Shown here piece after piece: positions 16,023-26,741 of a stretch of 64,000 nucleotides of DNA (the first letter of the stretch is position 1; every line of letters begins with the position of its first letter). A program made the position numbers and the translations under genes. The notes beneath the pieces were generated by a model, which worked only from the letters and a program-made list of their open reading frames with translations, did no database searches and was not told the DNA's origin. Origin of the DNA: Teichococcus wenyumeiae (GTDB lineage Bacteria > Pseudomonadota > Alphaproteobacteria > Acetobacterales > Acetobacteraceae); NCBI RefSeq assembly GCF_003696345.1, contig NZ_RFLX01000004.1, forward strand, positions 186,001 through 250,000. Direction: 5' to 3'.

Positions 16023-16501
16023 TTGATGCCCCATCTGCGCGCCAGAGCGATCTGGGTCAACAGCGCATAAGCGGCCTCGCCACCCTTGTTATGGCGGTCG
16101 TCGGCGCTGCGGGCCTCGGCCTGGTCCAGGCTCTCCACCGTCAGCAGGCCGAAGCCCAGGGGCACGCCGGTTTCGCTGCTGATGTCCATCACGCCCTGGC
16201 AGACGGCCTCGCAGATGAACTGGTAGTGGTCGGTCTCGCCCTTCACCACGCAGCCATGCAGCAGGAAGCCGTCCCAGCCCGGCGCCACCTTCAGCGCCAT
16301 GCGCAGCGCCGCCGGCAGCTCATAGGCACCGGCCACGTCCACCACCTCGACATGGCAGCCGGCCTCGTGCAGCAGCTTCTCGGCGCCCCGGCGCATGCCG
16401 GAGACCACGCCCTCATAGTAGGGCGCCTGGATCAGCAGGATGCGCGGCGCGGGGCCGGGGATGGAGGGGGTGCTGCGCTCGGGCGCGTCGACGGTGCTCA
16501 T
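16019..16501 (-). CDS. ribH: 6,7-dimethyl-8-ribityllumazine synthase
   Basis: This 160-residue enzyme catalyses the penultimate riboflavin step, condensing ribityl-aminouracil with dihydroxybutanone phosphate. Family landmarks are VVDVAGAYELPAALRMA near residue 55, the HGCVVKGETDHYQFIC motif near 83-98 that holds the catalytic His, and PLGFGLLTVESLDQA near 114. The NKGGEAA pattern follows. It overlaps ribBX upstream and nusB downstream by 4 bases each. Confidence 0.96.
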   Translation of the reverse strand: MSTVDAPERSTPSIPGPAPRILLIQAPYYEGVVSGMRRGAEKLLHEAGCHVEVVDVAGAYELPAALRMALKVAPGWDGFLLHGCVVKGETDHYQFICEAVCQGVMDISSETGVPLGFGLLTVESLDQAEARSADDRHNKGGEAAYALLTQIALARRWGIK

Positions 16502-17643
16502 GCCGCGCCTTCCTCCGTCTCGCCCCCGCCGTCAATGGGGCGGGTCTCCACCACGGCCAGGCCATAGCCCTCGAGGCCGACGATGGCCTTGGGGTGGTTG
16601 GAGAGCAGGATCATCTCCTTCACGCCCAGGTCCGCCAGGATCTGCGCGCCGATGCCGTAGTCGCGCAGCTCGGGCGGTGCCGTGCGGTCGCGGCCGGCGC
16701 GGACCCGCTCGGAAATCGCCGTCGGCTTGATGTCGCGGATGATGACCACCGCGCCGCGCCCGGCGGCCGCGATCTCGGCCATGGAGCGCTGCAGGTCATG
16801 CGGGCCCTTCATGCCGATGATGTCCTGCAGCACGTTCACGGCATGCATGCGCACCAGCACCGGCCCGGGGCGGGACAGGTCGCCCTTCACCAGCGCCACA
16901 TGCTCCCCGTATTCCAGGGTATTGGCGTAGACGATCACCCGCCATTCGCCATGCCCGCTGGAATCCGGCATGCGGCCTTCCTCCACCCGCTTCACCAGCC
17001 GCTCGGTGCGGCGGCGATGCCCGATGAGGTCGGCGATGGTGCCGAGCTTCAGGCCATGATGCTGCGCGAAGGCCACCAGGTCCGGCAGCCGGGCCATGGT
17101 GCCGTCCTCGTTCATGATCTCGCAGATCACGCCGGCGGGGTTCAGCCCGGCCATGCGGGCGAAATCCACCGCCGCCTCGGTATGCCCGGCGCGGACCAGC
17201 GTGCCGCCCTCCCGCGCCACCAGCGGGAAGACATGGCCGGGGGTGACGATATCCTCCCGCTTGGTCTCCGGATTGATGGCGACCGCGATGGTGCGGGCGC
17301 GGTCGGCGGCGGAAATGCCGGTGGTCACCCCTTCCCGCGCCTCGATCGAGACGGTGAAGGCGGTCTGGTGCCGGGTGCCATTGGCCTGGGCCATCAGCGG
17401 CAGGCCGAGCTGCTCGACGCGGTTGCGCGTCATCGCCAGGCAGATCAGGCCGCGCGCGAAGCGGGCCATGAAGTTGATGGCATCCGGCGTGGCGAACTGC
17501 GCGGGGATCACGAGGTCGCCCTCGTTCTCCCGGTCCTCGTCATCGACCAGGATGAACATGCGGCCGCGGCGCGCTTCCTCCAGCAGTTCCTCGGTGGGGC
17601 TGAGGAACTCGTGCAGGGAGCTCTCTTTGGTGACGATGCTCAT
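16498..17643 (-). CDS. ribB: DHBP synthase fused to degenerate GTP cyclohydrolase II domain (RibBX type)
   Basis: The 381-residue protein has an intact N-terminal 3,4-dihydroxy-2-butanone-4-phosphate synthase domain: [18 protein letters not shown] near residue 32, [16 protein letters not shown], and the [19 protein letters not shown] stretch. The C-terminal half follows the GTP cyclohydrolase II fold ([10 protein letters not shown]), but where RibA has its zinc cysteines and CDCG motif this protein reads [12 protein letters not shown] and GPHDLQ. It contains neither the three cysteines nor the EGRG-type motif. It is therefore probably a RibBX protein, active only in DHBP synthesis, with GTP cyclohydrolase II supplied elsewhere. 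It is fourth of the rib genes, overlapping both neighbours by 4 bases. Confidence 0.9.
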   Translation of the reverse strand: MSIVTKESSLHEFLSPTEELLEEARRGRMFILVDDEDRENEGDLVIPAQFATPDAINFMARFARGLICLAMTRNRVEQLGLPLMAQANGTRHQTAFTVSIEAREGVTTGISAADRARTIAVAINPETKREDIVTPGHVFPLVAREGGTLVRAGHTEAAVDFARMAGLNPAGVICEIMNEDGTMARLPDLVAFAQHHGLKLGTIADLIGHRRRTERLVKRVEEGRMPDSSGHGEWRVIVYANTLEYGEHVALVKGDLSRPGPVLVRMHAVNVLQDIIGMKGPHDLQRSMAEIAAAGRGAVVIIRDIKPTAISERVRAGRDRTAPPELRDYGIGAQILADLGVKEMILLSNHPKAIVGLEGYGLAVVETRPIDGGGETEEGAA

Positions 17644-18242
17644 GAATTGAACTCCCGCAGTCGGGCGACGTAGCGCGCCAGCATGTCGATCTCGATATTC
17701 ACCCGCCGGCCCGGCGCCAGCTCGCCCAGCGTGGTCACGGCCGTCGTATGGGGAATGACATTCACGCCGAAGCTGGCGCCATCCACCTCATTCACCGTGA
17801 GGGAGACGCCATCCACCGTGATGGAACCCTTGGGCGCCACATAGCGCGCCAGCCCGTCCGGCAACTGGAACATCCAGCGCGTGGAACCGTTCTCCGGCGT
17901 CTCGGACAGCACTTCCGCCATGCCGTCCACGTGGCCAGAGACGACATGGCCGCCCATCTCGTCGCCCATCTTCAACGCGCGCTCCAGGTTGATACGCGAG
18001 CCGACCTTCCAGGTGCCGAGCGTGGTCTTGGACAGGCTCTCGGCCGAGACTTCGACCGTGAAGCGGTCGTCCTCCAGCGTCACCACCGTCAGGCAGCAGC
18101 CGGAGCAGGCGATGGAGGCGCCGATCTCGGCACCCTCCAGCCAGCCCTCGGGCGTGTCGATGGCCAGGCGCATGTCCCGCCCTTCCCCAATGGGGTCGAT
18201 GGCGGCGACGACGCCGATGGCGGTGATGATGCCAGTGAACAT
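17640..18242 (-). CDS. ribE: riboflavin synthase alpha chain
   Basis: This 200-residue trimeric enzyme dismutates two lumazines into riboflavin. Two internally repeated lumazine-binding barrels are visible, starting [12 protein letters not shown] and later HVDGMAEVL. Conserved [12 protein letters not shown] near residue 45 and its counterpart [17 protein letters not shown] near 140 mark the repeats. It lies three bases after ribD and overlaps ribBX by ATGA. No FMN riboswitch was seen upstream. Confidence 0.96.
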   Translation of the reverse strand: MFTGIITAIGVVAAIDPIGEGRDMRLAIDTPEGWLEGAEIGASIACSGCCLTVVTLEDDRFTVEVSAESLSKTTLGTWKVGSRINLERALKMGDEMGGHVVSGHVDGMAEVLSETPENGSTRWMFQLPDGLARYVAPKGSITVDGVSLTVNEVDGASFGVNVIPHTTAVTTLGELAPGRRVNIEIDMLARYVARLREFNS

Positions 18243-18245
18243 GTT

Positions 18246-19361
18246 TCAGGCAGCCTCGAACTCGCTGAGCAGATCAGGGCCCAGCACAGCGGCGGAGACC
18301 CGGCGGAATCTGGGCATGGCGGAGAGCATGTCCAGCGGAAGCACATCCACGGCGGGCCGGCCATCCGCCCCCATCGTGGCAGGAGCATGGAACCAGGCGA
18401 GGCGATCCACCAGCCCCGCGCGCAGCAATCCGGCTGCCAGCGCCGCGCCGCCCTCGGCGAAAACCCGCGTGATGCCGCGCACCGCCAGCGCCCGCAGCAG
18501 GGCGCCGACGTCCAGGCCCGTGCCATTCTCCGCCGCCGGCACTTCCACCAGCTCGGCGCCACGGGCCCGCAGGGCGGCCAGCGCGGCTTCCGGATGGCCG
18601 GAGCGGGTGACGATCCAGGCCGGGGCCGGGTTGTGGAAGAGCCGGGCGGAGGCCGGGGTACGCAGCCGGGCATCGGCCACCACGCGCACGGTGGGCGTCG
18701 GCGCGGCGCCGGGCAGGCGGCAGGTCAGGTCTGGGTCATCGGCCAGCAGGGTGCCGCTGCCGACCAGCACGGCATCATGCCGCGCCCGCATGGCATGCAC
18801 CGCCCGGCGCGCGGCGGGGCCGGTGATCCAGCGGCTCTCCCCGGTGCGGGTGGCGATGCGGCCATCCAGCGTGGTGGCCAGCTTCAGCGTCACCAGCGGC
18901 AGCCCCGCGGAAACGCGGCGGATGAAGCCGGCTGTCAGGGCGGCGGCCTCGGCCTCCAGCACGCCGTGCTGCACCTCGATGCCGGCTTCCTGCAACAGGC
19001 GCAGGCCGCGCCCATCCACGCGCGGGTCGGGGTCGCGCAGCGCCACCACCACCCGGGCGACGCCGGCGGCGATCAGCGCATCGGTGCAGGGCGGCGTGCG
19101 GCCCCAGTGGCAGCAGGGCTCCAGCGTCACATAGGCGGTGGCGCCACGCGCGGCCTCGCCGGCCCGTCGCAGCGCCTCGGTCTCCGCATGCGGGCGGCCA
19201 CCGGGGGCGGTCCAGCCACGGCCGACCACCTGCCCGTCCCGCACCACCACGCAGCCCACGGCCGGGTTGGGCCAGGTATTGCCGAGGCCGCGTGCCGCCA
19301 GCGACAAGGCAGCGCGCATATGCGCCTCGTCCTGTGCGTGCTGCTCTGCCCCGGTTGCCAT
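18246..19361 (-). CDS. ribD: bifunctional riboflavin deaminase/reductase RibD
   Basis: This 371-residue enzyme has an N-terminal cytidine-deaminase-like domain and a C-terminal DHFR-like reductase. The zinc site is formed by PHAETEAL (His-Ala-Glu) near residue 55 and the PCCHWGRTPPC cluster near 80-90. The reductase begins PLVTLKLATTLDGRIATRTG near 155, with the NADPH loop FAEGGAALAAGLL near the end. I chose ATG 19361, one base after the GNAT stop, because upstream codons only repeat antisense of that gene. It is first of the rib genes in the operon. Confidence 0.95.
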   Translation of the reverse strand: MATGAEQHAQDEAHMRAALSLAARGLGNTWPNPAVGCVVVRDGQVVGRGWTAPGGRPHAETEALRRAGEAARGATAYVTLEPCCHWGRTPPCTDALIAAGVARVVVALRDPDPRVDGRGLRLLQEAGIEVQHGVLEAEAAALTAGFIRRVSAGLPLVTLKLATTLDGRIATRTGESRWITGPAARRAVHAMRARHDAVLVGSGTLLADDPDLTCRLPGAAPTPTVRVVADARLRTPASARLFHNPAPAWIVTRSGHPEAALAALRARGAELVEVPAAENGTGLDVGALLRALAVRGITRVFAEGGAALAAGLLRAGLVDRLAWFHAPATMGADGRPAVDVLPLDMLSAMPRFRRVSAAVLGPDLLSEFEAA

Positions 19362-19362
19362 G

Positions 19363-19953
19363 TCAGGCCGCGACGGGTGTGGCCAGAAGGGCCAGGGGCT
19401 TGGCCAGGATGCTGTGGCGCAGCATGGCGTCCAGCACCGGCTCCGGCCGCATGCCGGCATCCATCAGCGCGTAGCCGCGGCGGCGGAACAGCCCCAGGGC
19501 GCGCAGTTGTCCGCTCGGCACCCGCACCCGCAGCCGGTCCACGCCCAGGCCGGCGAGATGCGTCTCCATCTCCGCCAGCAGGGTGGAGCCGATGCCCTGC
19601 CCCGTCATGGCCGGCGCCACCCAGAGGCCCAGCAGCCGGGCGGGCGGGTCCATCTCGCCAGGCAGGGAGGCCAGCGCGCAGCCAACCGGCACGCCGTCCA
19701 TCTCGGCCAGCAGCAGCGGCCCGGGATTGGTGGCAAAGAAGCAGTTGAAGCGCGGGGCATCCGCCCGCGCGCGCAGTTCCGGCGCCAGCAGCGGCGCCAA
19801 AGCGCGGCCATAGGCATCGGCGGCCAGGGCCGCCAGGGCGGGCCGGTCTGTCAGCAGCGCCTCGCGGAGGGCGAAGCCCTGGCTTGGTCGGAGAGCCGCG
19901 ATGCGGCCGGCGGCGCGCGGCAAAGGCGCCGCCGGGGATGCGAAATTTACCAC
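19363..19953 (-). CDS. GNAT-family N-acetyltransferase
   Basis: This 196-residue acetyl-CoA-dependent acyltransferase sits inside the nrdR-rib operon. The core starts with ALREALLTDRPALAALAADA; the acetyl-CoA-binding motif is LWVAPAMTGQGIGSTLLAEM near residue 110-129, followed by LRVRVPSGQLRALGLFRRRGY. The acceptor is unknown. The start is GTG at 19953, since no ATG precedes the domain. It is nine bases after nrdR and one base before ribD, hence translationally linked, although a role in flavin metabolism is only guesswork. Confidence 0.85.
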   Translation of the reverse strand: MVNFASPAAPLPRAAGRIAALRPSQGFALREALLTDRPALAALAADAYGRALAPLLAPELRARADAPRFNCFFATNPGPLLLAEMDGVPVGCALASLPGEMDPPARLLGLWVAPAMTGQGIGSTLLAEMETHLAGLGVDRLRVRVPSGQLRALGLFRRRGYALMDAGMRPEPVLDAMLRHSILAKPLALLATPVAA

Positions 19954-19962
19954 GTGTGTTCT

Positions 19963-20433
19963 TCAACCGTTATCGAGATCGGTGGATTTGCCCAGGGCGC
20001 CCAGGAAAGCCTGGAAGTCCTTGGCCTCACGAAAATTGCGGTAGACGGAGGCGAAGCGGACATAGGCCACGGGGTCCAGTTCCTTCAACGTCTCCATCAC
20101 CATTTCGCCAATGGCGCGGCTGGTGATCTCGCTTTCGCCTTCGGCTTCCAGGCGGCGCTGGATGCCGTTGACGATGCGGTCCACCCGGTCCTCGTCCACC
20201 GGCCGCTTGCGCAGCGCGACGCGGATGGAGCGGGCCAGCTTCTCCCGGTCGAAGGGCACGCGGCGGTTGTCCGACTTCACCACCGTCAGCTCGCGCAACG
20301 TCACGCGCTCGAAGGTCGTGAAGCGGGCGCCGCAGGAGGGACAGGAGCGGCGGCGGCGGATGGCCGCGCCGTCATCGGCCGGGCGGCTGTCCTTTACCTG
20401 CGTATCCTCGCTGCCGCAGAAGGGACAGCGCAC
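19963..20433 (-). CDS. nrdR: NrdR, ribonucleotide reductase repressor
   Basis: This 156-residue regulator has a zinc ribbon ([16 protein letters not shown], then [15 protein letters not shown]) at residues 3-45 and an ATP-cone ([16 protein letters not shown]) near 50-140. It senses ATP/dATP and represses nrd genes through paired NrdR boxes. The glyA-nrdR-ribD order is common in alphaproteobacteria. It follows glyA by 23 bases. Confidence 0.97.
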   Translation of the reverse strand: MRCPFCGSEDTQVKDSRPADDGAAIRRRRSCPSCGARFTTFERVTLRELTVVKSDNRRVPFDREKLARSIRVALRKRPVDEDRVDRIVNGIQRRLEAEGESEITSRAIGEMVMETLKELDPVAYVRFASVYRNFREAKDFQAFLGALGKSTDLDNG

Positions 20434-20456
20434 GGCCCCGGCCCCGCCTTACCGGC

Positions 20457-21761
20457 TCAGGCCTTGTAGATCGGGAAACGGGCGCAGAGGTCGAGGACCT
20501 TCTGTCCCACTGCCTTCTCCACCGCCTCATTGGCTTCCGGTGCATTGGCCTGGCTCAGGCCCTTCAGCACCTGGCCGATGAGCTGGCCGATCTCGCGGAA
20601 CTCCGCCTCGCCCAGCCCGCGCGTCGTGCCGGCGGGGGAGCCCAGGCGGATGCCGGAGGTCACCGCGGGCTTGGCCGGGTCGAAAGGAATGGCGTTCTTG
20701 TTGCAGGTCAGATGGGCGCGGCCCAGCGCGGCCTCGGCGGCCTTGCCGGTCAGGTTCATCGGCCGCAGGTCGACCAGCATCAGGTGGTTGTCGGTGCCGC
20801 CGGTGACGATGCCGGCGCCCTGGGCCTTCAGCTCCTCGGCCAGGGCCTTGGCATTGGCCACCACCTGGTGGGCATAGGCGCGGAACTCGGGGCGCAGCGC
20901 CTCGGCGAAGGCCACGGCCTTGCCGGCGATGACATGCATCAGCGGCCCGCCCTGAAGGCCGGGGAAGACAGCGCTGTTGATCTTCTTCGCCAGCGCCTCG
21001 TCATTCGTCATGATCATGCCGCCGCGCGGACCGCGAAGGGTCTTGTGCGTGGTGGTGGTGACGATATGGGCGTGGGGCACCGGGCTCTCATGCGCGCCAC
21101 CAGCCACGAGACCGGCGAAATGCGCCATGTCCACCATGAAATAGGCACCGACCTCGTCGGCGATCTGGCGGAAACGAGCAAAATCCCAGGCGCGGGAATA
21201 GGCGGAACCACCGGCCACGATGACCTTGGGGCGGGATTCGCGCGCGATGCGGGCGACCTCCTCCATGTCGATCATCTGGTCTTCCTGCCGCACCGTATAG
21301 GGCGCGACCTTGAACCACTTGCCGGACTGGTTGGCGGCGGAGCCGTGGGTCAGGTGGCCGCCGGCGGCGAGGTCCAGGCCCATGAAGGTGTCGCCCGGCT
21401 GCATCAGGGCAAAGAACACCGCCTGGTTGGCCTGGGCGCCGCTATGCGGCTGCACGTTCACGAAGTTCACGCCGAAGAGCTGCTTGGCGCGCTCGATGGC
21501 CAGCGTCTCGACCACGTCCACGTATTCGCAGCCGCCGTAGTAGCGGCGGCCGGGATAGCCCTCGGCATACTTGTTGGTCAGCACCGAGCCCTGGGCCTCC
21601 AGCACGGCGCGGGAGACGATGTTCTCGCTGGCGATCAGCTCGATACCGTCCTGCTGCCGCACCAGTTCCTGGCCGATGGCCTCCAGGACCTGCGGGTCGG
21701 TCTCGGAAAGCGGGGCGGAGAAGAAGCGGCTGGCGCCGGCCAGGGGGGACAGATCGTTCAT
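20457..21761 (-). CDS. glyA: serine hydroxymethyltransferase
   Basis: This 434-residue PLP enzyme interconverts serine and glycine, loading tetrahydrofolate. Recognisable segments are the N-terminal [36 protein letters not shown] near residue 64, and the PLP-lysine motif [15 protein letters not shown] near 238. Length and motifs are normal. It lies four bases after rpiB and 23 before nrdR, supplying one-carbon units in the operon. Confidence 0.98.
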   Translation of the reverse strand: MNDLSPLAGASRFFSAPLSETDPQVLEAIGQELVRQQDGIELIASENIVSRAVLEAQGSVLTNKYAEGYPGRRYYGGCEYVDVVETLAIERAKQLFGVNFVNVQPHSGAQANQAVFFALMQPGDTFMGLDLAAGGHLTHGSAANQSGKWFKVAPYTVRQEDQMIDMEEVARIARESRPKVIVAGGSAYSRAWDFARFRQIADEVGAYFMVDMAHFAGLVAGGAHESPVPHAHIVTTTTHKTLRGPRGGMIMTNDEALAKKINSAVFPGLQGGPLMHVIAGKAVAFAEALRPEFRAYAHQVVANAKALAEELKAQGAGIVTGGTDNHLMLVDLRPMNLTGKAAEAALGRAHLTCNKNAIPFDPAKPAVTSGIRLGSPAGTTRGLGEAEFREIGQLIGQVLKGLSQANAPEANEAVEKAVGQKVLDLCARFPIYKA

Positions 21762-21765
21762 CGGC

Positions 21766-22230
21766 TCAGGCCTCCTGGCCCGCGGGGGTAGGATTGATCT
21801 TGGCCACGCGGCGCGCGTGGCGCCCGCCCTCGTAAGGCGTGGTCAGGAAGGCGGAGAGGCTGTCCAGCACCACTTCCGGCCCCGTGGTGCGGGCACCGAA
21901 GCAGGCGACATTGGCATTGTTATGGGCGCGGGTCAGGCGCGCCTCGGTGGTGCTGTGGAGCACCACGGCGCGGATGTCGGGGTGGCGGTTGGCGGCGATG
22001 GACATGCCGATGCCCGTGCCGCAGACCAGCACGCCGAAGGCGGCCTCGCCTTTGGCCACCGCCTGCGCCACCTGATGGGCGAAGTCGGGGTAATCCACGC
22101 TGCCATCGCCATGGGTGCCGAAGTCGCGCACGGGATGACCCGCGGCCTTCAGCGCCGCGCGCAGGCTATCCTTCAGGGCGACGCCGGCATGGTCGGCGCC
22201 GATGGCAATGGGAGTTTCGGCCGGATTCAT
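21766..22230 (-). CDS. rpiB: ribose-5-phosphate isomerase B
   Basis: This 154-residue isomerase of the LacAB/RpiB fold interconverts ribose and ribulose 5-phosphate, the latter being a RibB substrate. Landmarks are [13 protein letters not shown] near residue 8, [11 protein letters not shown] near 47, and the [14 protein letters not shown] catalytic loop near 70. I chose ATG 22230 behind GGAGG. It is the first gene of the nine-gene operon and diverges from hemB; a promoter must lie within 22231-22387. Confidence 0.95.
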   Translation of the reverse strand: MNPAETPIAIGADHAGVALKDSLRAALKAAGHPVRDFGTHGDGSVDYPDFAHQVAQAVAKGEAAFGVLVCGTGIGMSIAANRHPDIRAVVLHSTTEARLTRAHNNANVACFGARTTGPEVVLDSLSAFLTTPYEGGRHARRVAKINPTPAGQEA

Positions 22231-22357
22231 GGCGCCTCCGTTACCACGGCTTGCGTCTCTGTGAAACATGGCCCACCAGCCCTCGCGTGCAAGGCCGAAG
22301 CGCGGACCTGACATGGCGCGGTAGTGGGTTTCCCCGCCTGCCTTGCCGTGGCACTGA

Positions 22358-23389
<1,032 letters not shown>

Positions 23390-23394
23390 GCGGT

Positions 23395-23419
23395 GGGGGC
23401 GCGGCCGCGCCGCGCCCCC
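23395..23419. terminator. bidirectional hairpin between hemB and a convergent esterase
   Basis: GGGGGCGCGG (23395-23404), loop CCGCG, then CCGCGCCCCC (23410-23419). It sits in the 37-base gap between two convergent stop codons. There is no T-run. Confidence 0.5.
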
Positions 23420-23426
23420 TGCCCTG

Positions 23427-24584
23427 TCAGGTGCCCGGCGCGCGGCGGCCGCGCTGCTGGCGCGGCACCACCACGGCGGCGGCCGGGGCCGCGAAAGCCG
23501 CCTGCAACTCGCCGGCCACGAAACGCTGGGCATCGCCCGCCTTGCTCAGCACGGCCGGGTCGGCGCCGAAGAACTCGTGCGTCACGCCCTCGTAGTCGCG
23601 ATAGGCCACCTGCACGCCGGACTGCTGCAGCTTCTGCGCCAGCATCTGGCCCTCGCTGCGCAGCGGGTCGATCTCGGCGGTGACGATCACGGCCTTAGGC
23701 AGCCCGCGCAGCTCCGCATTGCCCACCACGTTCAGGCGCGGGTCCATTCTCTCGGCGGCGTCGCCGCCGCTGTAGTTGTTCAGGAACCACTGCATCATGG
23801 CCGCGTTCAGCGGGTTGGAGCGCACGTTCTGCGTATAGGACGGCGTGGTCATGTCGGTGCCGACCAGCGGATAGATCAGGCCCATGGCCACCGGCAGCGG
23901 CGCCCGCGCTTCCCGCGCCATCATGGCGACATTGATGGCCAGGTTGCCGCCGGCGCTCTCGCCCACCACCGCGATGCGGGTCAGGTCGCCGCCCAGCGGC
24001 GCCGCGTTCTGCACCGCCCAGAGGTAGGCGGCATAGGCGTCGTTATGCGCGGTGGGGAAACGGAATTCCGGCCCCTGGCGGTAATGCACCGCCAGCACGA
24101 TGGCACCCGTATCCGCCGCCAGCGCCCGGGCGGAGGCATCGTAGGTATCCAGATCCGCGATCACGAAGCCGCCGCCATGATAATAGACGATCACCGGCAG
24201 GCGCGGCAGCGGCTGGCCACGCGCGGGCTCGGGCTGCGGGATATAGACCCGGGCCTTCAGGGGGCTGGCCGAGCCATCGGCGCCGGGGATCTCGATATCG
24301 CGCACCTGGGGGACGGGGCGCGGATCGGTCCGCAGGCCAAGCTGGCGCTGCCGCAGCTTCACGGCGTCGGCCAGGGTGGGCTGGCGGCGGGCCTCGGCGG
24401 GGGTCAGGGTCTCGATCGGCCGGGGCTTCAGGGAAGCCCAGACCTCCAGCAGCGCCCGCATCTCGGGATCGGCGCGGCCGGTGGGGTCCGCCGACGCGAC
24501 CGGCGCAGGATTGCTGGCGCAGGCGGAGAGTGCCGCCAGGCCAAATGGCACCAGCAGACTCGCGCGGCGGGTGAGAGTACGCAT
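23427..24584 (-). CDS. HSL-type alpha/beta hydrolase, predicted lipoprotein
   Basis: This 385-residue carboxylesterase of the hormone-sensitive lipase group starts at ATG 24584 behind AAGGAG. The signal peptide ends in LAALSACAS, a plausible lipobox with Cys near residue 22. The oxyanion motif YYHGGGFVIA near 130, nucleophile elbow VVGESAGGNLAIN near 203, acid AEIDPLRSEG near 305 and His in VTHEFFG near 337 complete a triad. Substrate unknown, probably short acyl esters. It is 71 bases after the next hydrolase upstream but seems independently translated. Confidence 0.88.
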   Translation of the reverse strand: MRTLTRRASLLVPFGLAALSACASNPAPVASADPTGRADPEMRALLEVWASLKPRPIETLTPAEARRQPTLADAVKLRQRQLGLRTDPRPVPQVRDIEIPGADGSASPLKARVYIPQPEPARGQPLPRLPVIVYYHGGGFVIADLDTYDASARALAADTGAIVLAVHYRQGPEFRFPTAHNDAYAAYLWAVQNAAPLGGDLTRIAVVGESAGGNLAINVAMMAREARAPLPVAMGLIYPLVGTDMTTPSYTQNVRSNPLNAAMMQWFLNNYSGGDAAERMDPRLNVVGNAELRGLPKAVIVTAEIDPLRSEGQMLAQKLQQSGVQVAYRDYEGVTHEFFGADPAVLSKAGDAQRFVAGELQAAFAAPAAAVVVPRQQRGRRAPGT

Positions 24585-24670
24585 GGGGGGCTCCTTATCG
24601 CACGCCGCGCTCAAGGCGTGGCGCGGCTGTCAGGAGGCGAACGTCCCGCCCAGGCCAAGGTTGCCGGGGG

Positions 24671-25513
24671 CTAGCCCCGCAGGAAGCCGCGGATCACCCC
24701 TGTCTGCGACGGGTCCATCAGCGCCGGCGCATGGCCGCAGCCCGGCACCGTCACCAGCGTGACGCCGGGCCTGGACGCCATCCGCTCGGCCGTCTCGGCC
24801 GTCAGCAGCGGGCTTTCGGCGCCGCGCAGCAGCAGCACCGGCAGCTTCAGCGTTTCCCAGAGCGGCCAGAGCACCACATCGGCCGGCGGCGCGCCGCGCA
24901 TCGGCACCGCGATGGCCGGGTCGTAGTGCAGCACCACCCGGCCATTCGGCATCATGCGGGCCGAGGTCTCGGCCAGGTGCCGCCACTCGGCCGGGGACAG
25001 CGGGCCGAAGCCGGCATGGATGGCGCGGAGATGCGCCTCCACTGCCGCGACATCCGCGAATTCCGGCTCACTGCCGAGATAGGCGCCGATCCCGATAAGG
25101 GCCGCGGCCGGGATGGCGGCGCCCACATCGTTCAGCACCATCCGGCGCAGGCTGTTCCCCGGGATCGAGGCCAGCCCCATCCCGATCAGCCCCCCCATGG
25201 AGGTGCCGACCCAGTCGTAGCTGCCGAGTTCCTGCAACAGCGGCCCCAGCGCCGCCAGATAGGTCGGCACGGCGTAGAGATTGCCGTCCGGCAGCCAGGA
25301 AGACAGGCCGCGCCCCGGAATATCCGGGCAGATCACGCGGCGGCCGTCCTCGGCCAATTCGCGGGCCAGGGTGTCGAAATCCCGCCCCGTCCGCGTCAGG
25401 CCATGGACGCAGACCACCGGCACGCCATCCGGCGGCCCCCATTCGGCCCAACGGAGTTCCACCGGGCCGAAGGGCAGCCGGACGCGCAGCGCGCCGATGC
25501 GGGGTTCAGACAA
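24671..25513 (-). CDS. alpha/beta hydrolase
   Basis: This 280-residue cytosolic hydrolase has an oxyanion region VCVHGLTRTGRDFD near residue 35, a nucleophile elbow WVGTSMGGLIGMG near 105 and a terminal His in GCGHAPALMDP near 260, all consistent with an intact triad. The start is a TTG at 25513, overlapping the CoA-transferase by 8 bases with AAGG nine bases upstream, so coupled translation is likely. It ends the malonate-type locus; it might act on a CoA ester or acyl product, but this is inference from position only. Confidence 0.85.
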   Translation of the reverse strand: MSEPRIGALRVRLPFGPVELRWAEWGPPDGVPVVCVHGLTRTGRDFDTLARELAEDGRRVICPDIPGRGLSSWLPDGNLYAVPTYLAALGPLLQELGSYDWVGTSMGGLIGMGLASIPGNSLRRMVLNDVGAAIPAAALIGIGAYLGSEPEFADVAAVEAHLRAIHAGFGPLSPAEWRHLAETSARMMPNGRVVLHYDPAIAVPMRGAPPADVVLWPLWETLKLPVLLLRGAESPLLTAETAERMASRPGVTLVTVPGCGHAPALMDPSQTGVIRGFLRG

Positions 25514-26708
25514 TCTTGTCGGCCTTGAGCTTCTCGATCTCGGCCGCGCTCATGCCGAGGGAGGCCAGCACCTCCTCGGTATGCTGCCCGAGCACCGGCG
25601 CGGCGGAGCGGTAGTCCGGCGGCGTGGCGGAGAGCTTCACCGGGTTGGCGATAACCGTGACCTCCTGGCCGGAGGCATGGTCCATCTTCACCAGCATCTC
25701 GCGCGCCTGCACATGCGGGTCGGCGAAGACACGGTCCAGCGTATTGATCGGGCCGCAGCCGATCTTCAGCGCCTCCAGCTTCGAGATCCACTCGTCGGTC
25801 GGCATGGTTTTGGTGACGGCCGTCAGCGTCTCGGTTACCAGCGCCCGGTTCTGCACGCGGGAGGCGTTGGTGGCGTAGCGCTCATCGGCCAGCAGGTGCT
25901 CCAGGCCGAAGTTCTTGCAGAAGCGCTCGAAGGTCGGGTCGTTGCCGATGGAAAGCACCATGTAGCCATCGGCCGTCGGGAAGACCTGATAGGGCACGAT
26001 GTTCGGGTGCTGGTTGCCGAGGCGCGGCGGGTTCTGGCCGGTGGCCAGGTAGTTCATGCCCTGGTTGGCCAGCCACGCGACATGGGTGTCCAGCATGCCG
26101 ATGTCGATCTGCTGCCCCTGCCCCGTCGCCTGCTTGTGCCGCAGCGCCGCCAGGATGCCGATGGTGCCGTAGAGGCCGGCGAAGAGATCGGCGACCGGGA
26201 TGCCGACCTTCTGCGGCTCGCCATCCGGCTCGCCGGTGAGCGACATGACGCCGCCCATCGCCTGGATCAGCGCGTCATAGCCGGGGCGCGGCGCATAGGG
26301 ACCGGTCTGGCCGAAGCCGGTGATGGAGCAGTAGATCAGCCCCGGATACTTCTCCTTCAGCTGGTCATAGCCCAGGCCGTACTTGGCCAGGGCGCCGACC
26401 TTGAAGTTCTCCACCAGGATGTCGGCGTTCTCCAGCAGCTTGTGGACGATCGCCTGGGCCTCGGGCTTGGCGATGTCGAGCGTGATGGACTTCTTGTTGC
26501 GGTTGACGCCGACGAAATAGGCGCTCTCCCGCGTGTTCGGCATGAAGGGCGGCGCGAAGCCGCGGGTGTCGTCGCCAGCCTCGGGCCGCTCGATCTTGAT
26601 CACCTCGGCGCCCAGGTCGCCCAGCATCTGGGTGCAGGTGGGCCCCGCCAGCACGCGGGTGAGATCGACGACGCGCAGGCCCTTCAGCGGTCCGGTCGGT
26701 TCGGTCAT
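25506..26708 (-). CDS. CaiB/BaiF class III CoA-transferase (dicarboxylate type)
   Basis: This 400-residue enzyme moves CoA between carboxylic acids. Its sequence runs close to the succinate-hydroxymethylglutarate CoA-transferase group (SUGCT): VLAGPTCTQMLGDLGAEVIK near residue 18, GDDTRGFAPPF near 43, NRNKKSITLDI near 69, and IYCSITGFGQTGP near 122. The catalytic Asp is in QIDIGMLD near 190. Its neighbours are a MatC-like carrier and malonyl-CoA decarboxylase, and no malonyl-CoA synthetase is present. I infer that it makes malonyl-CoA, or a related dicarboxyl-CoA, using a donor such as succinyl-CoA. Confidence 0.85.
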   Translation of the reverse strand: MTEPTGPLKGLRVVDLTRVLAGPTCTQMLGDLGAEVIKIERPEAGDDTRGFAPPFMPNTRESAYFVGVNRNKKSITLDIAKPEAQAIVHKLLENADILVENFKVGALAKYGLGYDQLKEKYPGLIYCSITGFGQTGPYAPRPGYDALIQAMGGVMSLTGEPDGEPQKVGIPVADLFAGLYGTIGILAALRHKQATGQGQQIDIGMLDTHVAWLANQGMNYLATGQNPPRLGNQHPNIVPYQVFPTADGYMVLSIGNDPTFERFCKNFGLEHLLADERYATNASRVQNRALVTETLTAVTKTMPTDEWISKLEALKIGCGPINTLDRVFADPHVQAREMLVKMDHASGQEVTVIANPVKLSATPPDYRSAAPVLGQHTEEVLASLGMSAAEIEKLKADKIV

Positions 26709-26741
26709 GGTCTTCGTTCTCTCAGTCTGCGGTGTCGGAAA

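Noticed and set aside
16498-17643. Bifunctional RibBA call
   Set aside because: The zinc cysteines and catalytic motif of GTP cyclohydrolase II are absent, so only the DHBP synthase activity is supported.
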